Shown one piece after another: positions 28,900-36,840 of a DNA stretch of 55,450 bases. The notes beneath the pieces were generated by a model. That model saw only the letters and a program-made list of their open reading frames with translations. It had not been told where the DNA came from and ran no database searches. The stretch's first letter is position 1. Each line of letters starts with the position of its first letter. The position numbers and the translations under genes were made by a program. The DNA comes from Actinomycetes bacterium (lineage in GTDB: Bacteria > Actinomycetota > Actinomycetes > DATJPE01), in contig DATJPE010000044.1 of the NCBI GenBank assembly GCA_035506535.1, positions 1-55,450 on the forward strand, in the 5' to 3' direction.

Positions 28900-29535
28900 G
28901 TGCACCTTGCGGCCGAGCTCGCCCTGCTCGGGTGGCTGTCCCCCGATCACCTGCTCGGCAGTTTCGGGCTGCTCGGCCTGCTCGCCGTCATCTTCGCGGA
29001 GTGCGGGCTGCTCGTCGGATTCTTCCTGCCCGGCGACACTCTGCTGTTCACGGCGGGGGTGCTGGTCCGCAAGGGCAGCTTCGACCACCCCCTCTGGTAC
29101 GTCATCGCGCTGGAGTTCCTCGCCGCCGTCGCCGGCAACCTCGTCGGCTACCTCATCGGCTATCGAGCCGGCCCCGCGGTCTTCCGCAACCACGACGCCC
29201 GGATCTTCCGTCCCGAGTACGTCCGCCGGACCGGCGAGTTCTTCCAGCGGTGGGGCAGCTGGGCCATCGTCCTGGCGCGGTTCGTCCCGGTCATCCGCAC
29301 GTTCGTGGCGGTCATGGCGGGCGCCGCTCGGATGAACTTTCGCACCTTCGCCATCTTCAGCGTCATCGGCGGCGCGCTCTGGACGACAGGCGTGACCTGC
29401 CTCGGGTACGCCTTCGGCAACGTCGCCCTCATCGCCGACCACGTCGAGCTGATCCTGCTGGCCGGCGTGGCCTCCTCGGTGGTGCCGATCGGCTGGCACT
29501 ACTGGCGGACCCGTCCGGCCTCCTCAACCGGCTGA
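28900..29535 (+). CDS. DedA family membrane protein
   Basis: 211 residues. DedA/SNARE-associated-fold proteins are thought to move lipid carriers such as undecaprenyl phosphate across the membrane. Visible marks are FAECGLLVGFFLPGDTLL near residue 35, GNLVGYLIGYRAG, and the re-entrant motif ARFVPVIRTFVAVMAGAARM, with three further hydrophobic helices. The GTG start at 28900 is supported by a leaderless -10 box. A DedA gene also sits beside fba in M. tuberculosis (recollection). Confidence 0.9.
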   Translation: MHLAAELALLGWLSPDHLLGSFGLLGLLAVIFAECGLLVGFFLPGDTLLFTAGVLVRKGSFDHPLWYVIALEFLAAVAGNLVGYLIGYRAGPAVFRNHDARIFRPEYVRRTGEFFQRWGSWAIVLARFVPVIRTFVAVMAGAARMNFRTFAIFSVIGGALWTTGVTCLGYAFGNVALIADHVELILLAGVASSVVPIGWHYWRTRPASSTG

Positions 29536-29625
29536 GCCGAGCCGACCGACGACGCCCCCTCCCCACGCGACCCGGAGCACGGCCCGCACGACGGCCGACG
29601 GGGCCCGAGGCCGGCCGAGCCGGGG

Positions 29626-30357
29626 TCAGGCAGTGGCCGGCGGCTCGGGTGGAGGGGGCGGCGCCGACGGCGTCGTGGCTCCCGGAGGCGGTGCGGCGTA
29701 GGTCGGCCCGCCCGCGCCGCCATCCCCGGGACCGGGGGCAGGTGCGGTGGGTCCGGCTGCCGGCGGGCCGGCGTACGGCGTCCCGGTCGCCATACTCCCG
29801 AACGACACCTGCGGCACCGCCCGGGTCTCCTCGTCGTTGGCCTCGAAGTACTCGGCCGCGGTGAAGTGGAACATCGAGGCGATGAAGTTGCTCGGGAACG
29901 CCTGGATGCGCGTGTTGTACGCCCGTACGTTGGCGTTGTAGAAGCGCCGGCCGGCGGCGATCCGGTCCTCGATCTCGGCCAGCTGGCTCTGCAGCTGCTG
30001 GAAGAGCGAGCTCGCCTTGAGGTCCGGGTAGGCCTCGGCCACCGCGAACAGCTGGCGCAGGGCGCCGGTGAGGACGTTCTCCTGCTCGGCCTGCTGCGCC
30101 GGGGACGAGCCCGGGGCGGCGGCCGCCGCACGTGCCGCGGTGACCGCCTCGAAGGTGCCGCGCTCGTGGGCGGCGTAGCCCTTGACCGTCTCGACCAGGT
30201 TCGGGACCAGGTCGTGGCGGCGGGTCAGTTCGACGTCGATCTGGCGCCAGGACTCCTGCACCAGGTTGCGCTGCCGGACGAAGCGGTTGTAGGAGACGAC
30301 GGCGCCGAGCAGGAGGAGGACGACGACGCCGAGCACGATCCAGACCACGGGACTCAC
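29626..30357 (-). CDS. lemA: LemA family protein
   Basis: 243 residues. A single N-terminal membrane helix (WIVLGVVVLLLLGAVVSY) is followed by the LemA helical domain with NRFVRQRNLVQESWRQIDVELTRRHDLVPNLV, of which VELTRRHDLVPNLV is the family signature, and AYNTRIQAFPSNFIA-type text near residue 165. The last 55 residues are Pro/Ala/Gly-rich and probably disordered, which is not part of the usual family. The GTG at 30357 overlaps the upstream gene's TGA as GTGA. LemA function is unsettled; pairing with a membrane partner is common. Confidence 0.88.
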   Translation of the reverse strand: MSPVVWIVLGVVVLLLLGAVVSYNRFVRQRNLVQESWRQIDVELTRRHDLVPNLVETVKGYAAHERGTFEAVTAARAAAAAPGSSPAQQAEQENVLTGALRQLFAVAEAYPDLKASSLFQQLQSQLAEIEDRIAAGRRFYNANVRAYNTRIQAFPSNFIASMFHFTAAEYFEANDEETRAVPQVSFGSMATGTPYAGPPAAGPTAPAPGPGDGGAGGPTYAAPPPGATTPSAPPPPPEPPATA

Positions 30358-31082
30358 GGTGCGCTCCCTCCACCGGTACCTCCGGCTGGCTGCTGGGGAT
30401 CGTATCCGTGGTCGTGCCACACGAACGATGGGACACCGGCCACCACCTTGCTCAGGTGGTCCAGGCGCTGAAGCACGTCGACGGGGGAGAACGCGCCCGT
30501 CGCCCACGACAGGATGTCGGTGCCCTCGATGCGCCAGGCGAGGTGCGGCGCCGCCAGCAGCATCTCCATGGTCCGCGGCGTGAGCACGTCCGAGGCGAAC
30601 TTCGGGTCGGGGCTGGTCACCGTGAACGCCCGGTTGAAGTCCTCGGACTCGAGGTCGATGTCGTGGCCCATCCCGACCGCCTGAGCGGCCCGTCGCAGCA
30701 CGCTCTCGCCGGTGACCTGCAGCGTCGGCAGGTACGTGGGGAGCCCGAGGGCGACGACGCCGAAGGTGTGGGTGGTGCGGTTGGTACGCCCGTTGGCATC
30801 CGTCGACGTCGTCTCGTAGGAGTAGTCGAAGCCCACGAACGCTGCGCCGCGCCACTCCCCGCTCATCACGTTGCGTGCTCGACGCCGTTCGCCGGTGCCG
30901 AACGGGTGCCCCTGCCACCGGTCGACGTACTGCGGAGCCTCCGCGACGTAGCTCCAACCGCGATCGACGCAGAACTGCTCGACGGCCTTGATCCGCTTCT
31001 GGTTGTTCAGGTAGCCGATCACCACGAAGGCCGCGCCGACCACGAGGAAGACGACGAACACCAGCGGGGAGGCGTTGCTCAT
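30354..31082 (-). CDS. Membrane-anchored protein of unknown function, coupled to lemA (DUF3137-like)
   Basis: 242 residues. One N-terminal helix (PLVFVVFLVVGAAFVVIGYL) anchors a cytoplasmic domain with two stretches resembling DUF3137-type proteins: GEWRGAAFVGFDYSYET and VVALGLPTYLPTLQV. The C-terminus is Gly/Pro-rich. It directly precedes lemA with a GTGA overlap, so the two are made together and may form a membrane complex. The family match is by eye only. Confidence 0.6.
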   Translation of the reverse strand: MSNASPLVFVVFLVVGAAFVVIGYLNNQKRIKAVEQFCVDRGWSYVAEAPQYVDRWQGHPFGTGERRRARNVMSGEWRGAAFVGFDYSYETTSTDANGRTNRTTHTFGVVALGLPTYLPTLQVTGESVLRRAAQAVGMGHDIDLESEDFNRAFTVTSPDPKFASDVLTPRTMEMLLAAPHLAWRIEGTDILSWATGAFSPVDVLQRLDHLSKVVAGVPSFVWHDHGYDPQQPAGGTGGGSAP

Positions 31083-31190
31083 ACCGTCCAGTGTCGACCC
31101 GTCACGGCACGGACTGGAGCGGCCCCACCGCCTCGCTCACCGAGGGGTGCCCGGTCCCGGGGTCACGCCGCGGGTAGACGCTGCGGGGCC

Positions 31191-31251
31191 GGGCTCCGGC
31201 GGCCGAGACTCAGGCCAGGGCCAGGCTCCAGCCGCCGAGGCTCAGGCGAGG
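31191..31251. repeat. 29-bp imperfect direct repeat at the pyrE 3' end
   Basis: Units at 31191-31219 and 31223-31251 share 24 of 29 bases (GCCGAGRCTCAGGC core). The second overlaps the pyrE stop. The rest of the 159-bp gap to the gene at 30354-31082 is GC-rich and featureless. Confidence 0.7.
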
Positions 31252-31781
31252 CCGAGGTCGGCGAGGGTGAAGGCCGCCCGGTACGTCAGCCCGGCAGCCG
31301 CGACCGCCGCCGCCGCCCCCCGCTCGACGATGACGGCGACACCCACCACCTCGGCGCCCGCCTCGCGCAGCGCCGAGACCGCGGTCAGCACCGACCCGCC
31401 CGTCGTCGAGGTGTCCTCGACCGCCAGGACGCGCCGCCCGGCGACGTCCGGTCCCTCGATGCGCCGCTGCAGCCCGTGCGCCTTGCCCTCCTTGCGCACG
31501 ACGAAGGCGTCCAGCCGGGCGCTCCGGCGCGCCGCCGCGTGCAGCATGGCCGTCGCCACCGGATCCGCGCCCAGGGTGAGCCCGCCGACCGCGTCGTAGC
31601 CCAGGTCCGCGGTGAGGTCGAGCATGACGTCACCGACCAGGGGGGCCGCCTCGCCGTCGAGGGTGATGCGGCGCAGGTCGACGTAGTAGTCGGCCTCCCG
31701 CCCGCTGGACAGCACGACTCGGCCGTGGACGACGGCCTTGCGCGTGATGTGGTCGAGGAGCTGTGCCCGTACGTCGCTCAC
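31242..31781 (-). CDS. pyrE: PyrE, orotate phosphoribosyltransferase
   Basis: Transfers PRPP's ribose phosphate to orotate in pyrimidine synthesis, 179 residues, the normal short length. The PRPP loop VEDTSTTGGS is at 121-130, with SSGREADYYVDLRRITL near the start and FVVRKEGKAHG in the middle. The GTG start at 31781 gives the family N-terminus. It stands alone here with no other pyr genes and is divergent from the alpha/beta hydrolase gene, 38 bp away. Confidence 0.94.
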   Translation of the reverse strand: MSDVRAQLLDHITRKAVVHGRVVLSSGREADYYVDLRRITLDGEAAPLVGDVMLDLTADLGYDAVGGLTLGADPVATAMLHAAARRSARLDAFVVRKEGKAHGLQRRIEGPDVAGRRVLAVEDTSTTGGSVLTAVSALREAGAEVVGVAVIVERGAAAAVAAAGLTYRAAFTLADLGLA

Positions 31782-31819
31782 GGGGCGCCACGCTATCCGC
31801 GTGCGGCAGGCTGGCCGGC

Positions 31820-32533
31820 GTGGCCGTCGTCTTGTGCCCCTCGCCCCTGACCCGCGCGATCGCCTGGGGCGCGCTGGGGGAACGGCTGGTCCGGTTCGGC
31901 CACGAGGTGGTGATCGCCGATCCCACCGATGACGACGACCCGCCGTACGCCATCCGCTGGATCGCCGGGTGCGCCGGGGTGGCCGACGTGACGGGACGGC
32001 TCGCCCTCGTCGGCCACAGCGGCGCGGGGCCCCTGCTCCCACGGCTGGGCGCCGCCCTGCGGGCGAGGGGACGAACGGTCGCGGCGTACGTGTTCCTCGA
32101 CGCCTCACTGCCGCGGGAGCGTCCCGGCAACCGACTGGACCTGCTCGCCGTCGAGGACGACGCGTTCGCCGCGCAGCTGCGTGACCAGCTCGCCGCGGGC
32201 GGGCGCTTCCCGGCGTGGAGCGATGCCGACCTCGCCGGGGAGGTAACGGATCCCGAGTCCCGGCGCGCGCTCCTCGCCGGTCTGCGCCCGCGCGGGAAGG
32301 CGTTCTTCGACGAGCCGCTGCCGACCGCCGGCGACGGGGAGCCAGGTGGATGGCCGGACGCGCCGGTCGGCTACCTGCTGACCTCCCCTGCCTACGAACG
32401 CGTGGCACGTATCGCGGCCTCGCGCGGCTGGCCGGTCGTGGAGCACCCTGGAGGGCACTTCGCCGCCCTCGCCGACCCGGACGGCACCGCCGCCGCGCTC
32501 GACCGGCTGCTCAGCGCCCTGCACGCCCCCTGA
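31820..32533 (+). CDS. Alpha/beta-hydrolase-like protein
   Basis: 237 residues. The nucleophile elbow is GHSGAG with Ser67 in LALVGHSGAGPLLP, and a C-terminal HPGGHFAALADP supplies a likely catalytic His. The lid region is Asp/Arg-rich. Substrate unknown. The GTG at 31820 is the best start: CAGGCT lies 7 nt upstream, a weak match to the leaderless pattern, and longer frames would overlap pyrE. The gene ends at the repeat cluster. Confidence 0.7.
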   Translation: MAVVLCPSPLTRAIAWGALGERLVRFGHEVVIADPTDDDDPPYAIRWIAGCAGVADVTGRLALVGHSGAGPLLPRLGAALRARGRTVAAYVFLDASLPRERPGNRLDLLAVEDDAFAAQLRDQLAAGGRFPAWSDADLAGEVTDPESRRALLAGLRPRGKAFFDEPLPTAGDGEPGGWPDAPVGYLLTSPAYERVARIAASRGWPVVEHPGGHFAALADPDGTAAALDRLLSALHAP

Positions 32534-32586
32534 CCTGCACCCACCGCCCGCATCGCCCCCGCGCCCGAAGCCGACCATCCGCCGCC

Positions 32587-32658
32587 CGTTCTGCAGAAGT
32601 CCCTTTCGTCCCCTTTCCGCGGGCGGATCGACCGGACAAATGGGACTTCTGCAGAACG
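32587..32658. repeat. Palindrome 1 of the 32.6-kb repeat cluster
   Basis: 25-bp arms (32587-32611 and 32634-32658), two mismatches, each carrying GCAGAAGTCCC and GTCC. Loop of 22 nt. The cluster fills the 370-bp gene-free gap at 32534-32903 between convergent genes. Confidence 0.85.
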
Positions 32659-32665
32659 CGGTACG

Positions 32666-32725
32666 GCAGAAGTCCCATTTGTCCCCCTCCAGGGGTGGCA
32701 AGAACCGGACATATGGGACTTCTGC
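32666..32725. repeat. Palindrome 2 of the 32.6-kb repeat cluster
   Basis: 19-bp arms, GCAGAAGTCCCATTTGTCC (32666-32684) and its complement with one mismatch (32707-32725). With palindrome 1 this makes four copies of one motif in alternating orientation within 140 bp. Confidence 0.85.
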
Positions 32726-32738
32726 AGGGAAGCCGCTG

Positions 32739-32843
32739 GGGGACGGCTTGGTGGGAAGAGCCAGGGGACGGCTTGGTGGGAAGAGCCAGGGGGACGCGGC
32801 TTGGTGGGAAGCCGCTGGGGGGACGGCTTGGTGGGAAGAGCCA
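32739..32843. repeat. Four-copy minisatellite, unit about 25-28 bp
   Basis: Units at about 32739, 32764, 32789 and 32817 share GGCTTGGTGGGAAG. Copies 1 and 2 are identical over 25 bp; copies 3 and 4 vary slightly. It directly follows the two palindromes. Confidence 0.85.
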
Positions 32844-32851
32844 GGGGGCGA

Positions 32852-32893
32852 CGGTGGGGACCGCCTCCCCCCTCCAGGAGGCGGTCCCCACCG
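32852..32893. terminator. Strong hairpin, probable two-way terminator
   Basis: Perfect 17-bp arms, CGGTGGGGACCGCCTCC (32852-32868) and complement (32877-32893), around an 8-nt loop. It ends 10 bp before the stop of the convergent GGDEF-like gene. There is no T-tract, so Rho-independent action is uncertain. Confidence 0.6.
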
Positions 32894-32903
32894 CGCGGCG
32901 CCC

Positions 32904-33713
32904 TCAGCGCTCGAGCTCGTCGAGCAGCTGTAGGGCGACCTGGGTGTCAGGGGGCAGGCCCTCGACCCAGATCCGCGGTGGGCGGCGCACGACCACGCCC
33001 AGGCCGGCCCGGCCCACCCGGTCCTCGACCGCGTCGCGCAGGCGCGCCAACGCGGGATTCAGCTCATCGTCACGGCGAGCGAGCGCCACGAAACGCCCGC
33101 CGGGCAGGGCGGCCAGCGGGTCGCCGCCGTCGAAGACCTCAGCCATCGCCGCACCCAGGACGCACGCCCGCGCCATCCGCTGCCACGGGTGGGTCTCCGC
33201 GAGGTGGGCGTCGAGCACCACCAGGCAGTGGGTGAGGTTCACCGGCACGTGGGTGCGCGCCGCGCGAGCGTAGGTCTCCTTCAGCCGCAGCCGCAGATAG
33301 GACGCCGTCGCCAGACCGGTCAGCGGGTCCTCGCAGGCGCGGGCCCGGACCGGCGAGACGCCGGCGTCGACCCAGCCCTCGGCCAGCGCGCGGACGACCC
33401 CGAGCGGCGGCTCGCCGCGCCCAGCGGCCGTGTACAGCGCCGCGAGGTCGTCGAGCGCCTCCGAGAGCCCGACCCCGACGGCGGCCCGCGCGCGGCCCAG
33501 CCGGTCCGCGGCCGGTACGGCGTCCCGGCCCTCGGCGACCGCCTCGGCCAGCGCGTCGACCGCCGGGTCGTACCAGTCCGAGGGGCGCGCCCAGGCGACG
33601 TCGAGGCTGCCCAGGCGCCAGCGCTCGAGCAGCTCGTCGACGGAGGTGACGACGCTCGGGGCGCGCTCGATACGGAGATCCACGCCGAGGAGACAGCCCG
33701 AGCGGCGCTTCAT
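32904..33713 (-). CDS. Degenerate GGDEF-domain-like protein
   Basis: 269 residues. The C-terminal 150 residues follow the diguanylate cyclase layout: EDPLTGLATASYLRLRL matches the DxLTGLxNR opening, and the active loop reads LPGGRFVALARR where GGDEF is expected, so the metal and catalytic Asp/Glu are missing. It is therefore probably a regulatory or binding domain rather than an active cyclase. Residues 25-130 are a helical region of unknown type with DVAWARPSDWYDP. The ATG at 33713 is preferred. It is divergent from the sigma fusion gene. Confidence 0.65.
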   Translation of the reverse strand: MKRRSGCLLGVDLRIERAPSVVTSVDELLERWRLGSLDVAWARPSDWYDPAVDALAEAVAEGRDAVPAADRLGRARAAVGVGLSEALDDLAALYTAAGRGEPPLGVVRALAEGWVDAGVSPVRARACEDPLTGLATASYLRLRLKETYARAARTHVPVNLTHCLVVLDAHLAETHPWQRMARACVLGAAMAEVFDGGDPLAALPGGRFVALARRDDELNPALARLRDAVEDRVGRAGLGVVVRRPPRIWVEGLPPDTQVALQLLDELER

Positions 33714-33796
33714 GACGCGGGTCCGGCTGCTCTGTTCGGGTGAACCGGTGGGTCTCACCCTCAGGGAAGGCACCCGGTGACTCAGCGTCCGCGTTT

Positions 33797-33870
33797 GGAA
33801 ACCCGATGCGACCAAGGGACCCTGGTGTGGGTCGGCCGCCGCGCGCGCCGTACCGACCGACACCCAGGGT
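33797..33870 (+). promoter_or_regulatory. Possible ECF-type -35 and leader hairpin of the sigma fusion gene
   Basis: GGAAAC at 33797-33802 resembles an ECF sigma -35 element, which would suit autoregulation. An imperfect hairpin (ACCCTGG ... CCAGGGT, 33819-33870) lies just before the strong ribosome site GAGGAGGAGG. No clear -10 is seen. Confidence 0.25.
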
Positions 33871-33892
33871 CGGCCGAGAGGAGGAGGCCTTC

Positions 33893-36781
33893 GTGAGCCA
33901 GCAGCCGGGCATCACCGCGGACGCGGTGGGTCCGAGCGACGCCGAGCTCATCACGGCCGTCCGCGCCGGCGACGCCGAGGCCTTCGGCCAGCTCTACACC
34001 CGCCACGAGGCGGCCGCCCGCGGCCTGGCCCGCCAACTGGTACGTGACCCGGCCGAGGCGGAGGACCTCGTGTCGGAGTCCTTCGCCAAGATCCTGCAGG
34101 TCTTGCAGGCCGGCGGCGGGCCCGATGCCGCCTTCCGCGCGTACCTGTACACGACGGTCCGACGCGTCGCCTACGACCGGACCAAGGCCGGCGGACGGGT
34201 CCGGCCGACCGACGACCTCAGCCCGTACGACCCCGGGGTCCCCTTCGTCGACCCCGCCCTCGAGGGCCTCGAGAAGACCCTGGTGGCGGAGGCGTTCCGG
34301 ACGCTCCCCGAGCGCTGGCAGGCGGTCCTGTGGCACACCGAGGTCGAGGGGCTGTCCCCCGCCCAGGTCGGGGTACTGCTCGGGCTGACCCCCAACGGCG
34401 TCTCCGCGCTCGCCTACCGGGCTCGCGAGGGCCTGCGGCAGGCCTACCTCCAGCAGCACCTGCTCGGTGAGGTCCCCGACGGCTGCGCCGCCGTGCACGA
34501 CAAGCTGGGGGCCTACGCCCGCGGCGGACTCTCGCGACGCGAGACCGCCCAGGTGGACCAGCATCTCGAGGGATGCCCCAAGTGCCGCGCGCTGGTCCTG
34601 GAGCTCACCGACGTCAGCCACGGCATGCGCGTCGTCATCGGTCCGCTGGTCCTGGGCACCGCCGGGATCGCCGCCCTCAAGGCGGGTCTGCTCGGTGCTG
34701 GGGTGGGCGGGGTGCTGCACGGGGCCGCCACGGCCCACGCGGGGTCGGCCACCGCCACCGCCTCGGGTCCGGTGCGCTGGGTCACGCGCGCCGGCCAGGG
34801 GATCTCCTCCGCCGGTACGCCGGCGGTTGCCGCCAGCGTCGCCGCCGTCCTCGTGGTCGGCGTCGCGAGCGTGGTCACCGCCGCCGGGCTGCTCACGAAC
34901 CACCACAAGGCGACGCTGGACGCCGTGTCCGAGCCCCGCACCGTCGCCTCCTCGGCGGCCTCGGGTGGGAACGCGGGCTCGGGCGGTGGGCTTCGCGTCG
35001 TGACCGGCGGCTCGACCGGGTCCGGCGGATCGACCGGGTCCGGCGGATCGACCGGCTCCGGCGGCTCCGGGTCAGCAGGCCCCGGGTCGGGCAGCTCGGC
35101 CGGTGTACCGCCGGTCCTGCCGCCGCCGTCCTCGTCGTCCTCGTCGTCCTCATCGTCCCCCTCGTCCTCCTCGCCGGCACCCTCCTCCGCGTCACCGACG
35201 TCGTCGGCCAGCCCGTCGGCCTCCTCCAGCCAGTCCGCGTCGGCCTCCCCGACACCCACCGGCTCCGGGCACTCCAGCGGCTCGCCCAGCCCGACGAGCA
35301 GCCCCACCAGCAGCCCGACCAGCACGGCCTCACCGAGCGGCTCGCCGACGCCCAGCTCGTCCCTCTCGGGCGGCGGGTCGGACTCGCCCAGCCCGTCCCC
35401 CACCGACAGCGGCAGCGCCTCGCCGAGCACGTCGCCCATCGGGTCGTCGTCCCCCTCCGCCAGCCCGACCACCTCCGCGACGGCCCTCGCCGTCAATCTC
35501 GAGCCGCTCGGCGACCTGGTCGCGGGCCACGACGGCATGGTCGGCTTCACCCTGTCGGCGAGCGGCTCCGATCCCGCGACGGGACTCACGGCGAGCGTCG
35601 TCCTGCCGCCGGGCGTCTCGCTCACCGGTACGGCCGTACGCTCCGGCTCCGGCTACGGCGTGGGCGCCGTCCTCGCCGAGCCTTTCGTCGTCTCGGGTGA
35701 GTGGATCTGCACGGGCACGACGGGCACCGTGACCTGCACCGGGCCGGACCTGGCACCCGGTGACTCCTCCAGCGTCTACCTTGCGGTACGCGCCGCCGCC
35801 GGTTCGGCCGGCACCACCCCGGTGAGCGTCACGGTGAGCGGCACCGGGCTCACCCCGGTGACCGCGACCGGCACCGCGGGCGTCGCCGCCACCGGCCTGT
35901 CCGCGCGGTGGGCGGGGCGCGGCCACCTCGGTGTGACCGAGGTCGGCGCACCGCTGCTGACCTGTCCCGCGAGCGCCAAGGGATGTGCCGACGCCAGGGC
36001 CGGGCGCGGTGACACCCTCAACAACGACTCGTGGGGCATGGTGCCGGTCGACACCGACACCGACCCGACCACGACCGACTCCTCCAGCACCACGTTGGGC
36101 CTCCCGGCCAACGGCCACGTGGTCTTCGCCGGACTGTACTGGTCCGGGAGCACGCCCAAGGGGGCGGACGACGCCACGCTGGGCAGCGTCCGGCTGACCG
36201 ACCCGAGCGGGACCCAGAGCGACGTCACCGCCGAGCGCGTGGACCGCGCGAGCACCGCCCAGGGCCAGGACTACCAGTCCTTCGCCGACGTGACCGACCT
36301 GGTCGAGGCGGGCGGGGCGGGCACGTGGACGCTGGCCGACGCAGGGGTGTCCCCCGGCGCGACGCACTACGCGGGCTGGTCCCTGGTCGTCGTCTACGGC
36401 GACGCGACCCGGCCCGAGGGCAAGGTGAGCGTGTTCGAGGGCTTCGAGCCGGTGACCCCGACCGCACCGGTCTCGTTCACCGTCGCCGGCACGGCCGGCG
36501 AGGCGGCGCGGATCGGCCTGGTCGCCTGGGAGGGCGACGCGGGCATCACCGGCGACAGCATGAGCCTCGACGGAACGGCGCTCACCCCGACGTCCGGCCA
36601 CGAGGACGCGAACAACGTCGCGGACTCGACGGCCACCGGCGCCAGCGACGCCAACAGCTTCGGTACCGACGCCAAGGCACTGTCCGGGGCAACCTTCGCC
36701 GCCGACGAGGCGACCCTGGTCGCGACCACCAAGCAGGACGTCTTCCTCGTCGGGGTGATCACCGTCTCGGCGGCCGGCTGA
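33893..36781 (+). CDS. ECF sigma factor fused to zinc-finger anti-sigma segment, membrane helix and large secreted domain
   Basis: 962 residues in one frame. Order: sigma region 2 at about 25-95 (DPAEAEDLVSESFAKIL, then YLYTTVRRVAYD); sigma region 4 at about 130-190 (LPERWQAVLWHTEVEGLS, then helix-turn-helix NGVSALAYRAREGL); ZAS-like zinc finger H224-x3-C228-x2-C231 (HLEGCPKC); membrane helix at about 309-335; a Ser/Pro/Thr/Gly-rich stalk at about 350-530 with three 18-bp DNA repeats at 35006-35059 and a poly-Ser run; an Ig/DUF11-like domain at about 533-650; and a 300-residue C-terminal domain (NNDSWGMVPVDTD, VVFAGLYWSGS). The GTG has a strong AGGAGG site. The sigma half would be held at the membrane until freed or reshaped. 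The serpin gene follows by 59 bp. Confidence 0.9.
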   Translation: MSQQPGITADAVGPSDAELITAVRAGDAEAFGQLYTRHEAAARGLARQLVRDPAEAEDLVSESFAKILQVLQAGGGPDAAFRAYLYTTVRRVAYDRTKAGGRVRPTDDLSPYDPGVPFVDPALEGLEKTLVAEAFRTLPERWQAVLWHTEVEGLSPAQVGVLLGLTPNGVSALAYRAREGLRQAYLQQHLLGEVPDGCAAVHDKLGAYARGGLSRRETAQVDQHLEGCPKCRALVLELTDVSHGMRVVIGPLVLGTAGIAALKAGLLGAGVGGVLHGAATAHAGSATATASGPVRWVTRAGQGISSAGTPAVAASVAAVLVVGVASVVTAAGLLTNHHKATLDAVSEPRTVASSAASGGNAGSGGGLRVVTGGSTGSGGSTGSGGSTGSGGSGSAGPGSGSSAGVPPVLPPPSSSSSSSSSSPSSSSPAPSSASPTSSASPSASSSQSASASPTPTGSGHSSGSPSPTSSPTSSPTSTASPSGSPTPSSSLSGGGSDSPSPSPTDSGSASPSTSPIGSSSPSASPTTSATALAVNLEPLGDLVAGHDGMVGFTLSASGSDPATGLTASVVLPPGVSLTGTAVRSGSGYGVGAVLAEPFVVSGEWICTGTTGTVTCTGPDLAPGDSSSVYLAVRAAAGSAGTTPVSVTVSGTGLTPVTATGTAGVAATGLSARWAGRGHLGVTEVGAPLLTCPASAKGCADARAGRGDTLNNDSWGMVPVDTDTDPTTTDSSSTTLGLPANGHVVFAGLYWSGSTPKGADDATLGSVRLTDPSGTQSDVTAERVDRASTAQGQDYQSFADVTDLVEAGGAGTWTLADAGVSPGATHYAGWSLVVVYGDATRPEGKVSVFEGFEPVTPTAPVSFTVAGTAGEAARIGLVAWEGDAGITGDSMSLDGTALTPTSGHEDANNVADSTATGASDANSFGTDAKALSGATFAADEATLVATTKQDVFLVGVITVSAAG

Positions 36782-36840
36782 AGCTCGGAACCCGACCGCC
36801 CACCCGGGCGTCTCACGGGGAGACGACGGGGGGAACGAGG

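Noticed and set aside
32587-32843. CRISPR array
   Set aside because: Repeats alternate orientation or are tandem without unique spacers, and there are no cas genes.
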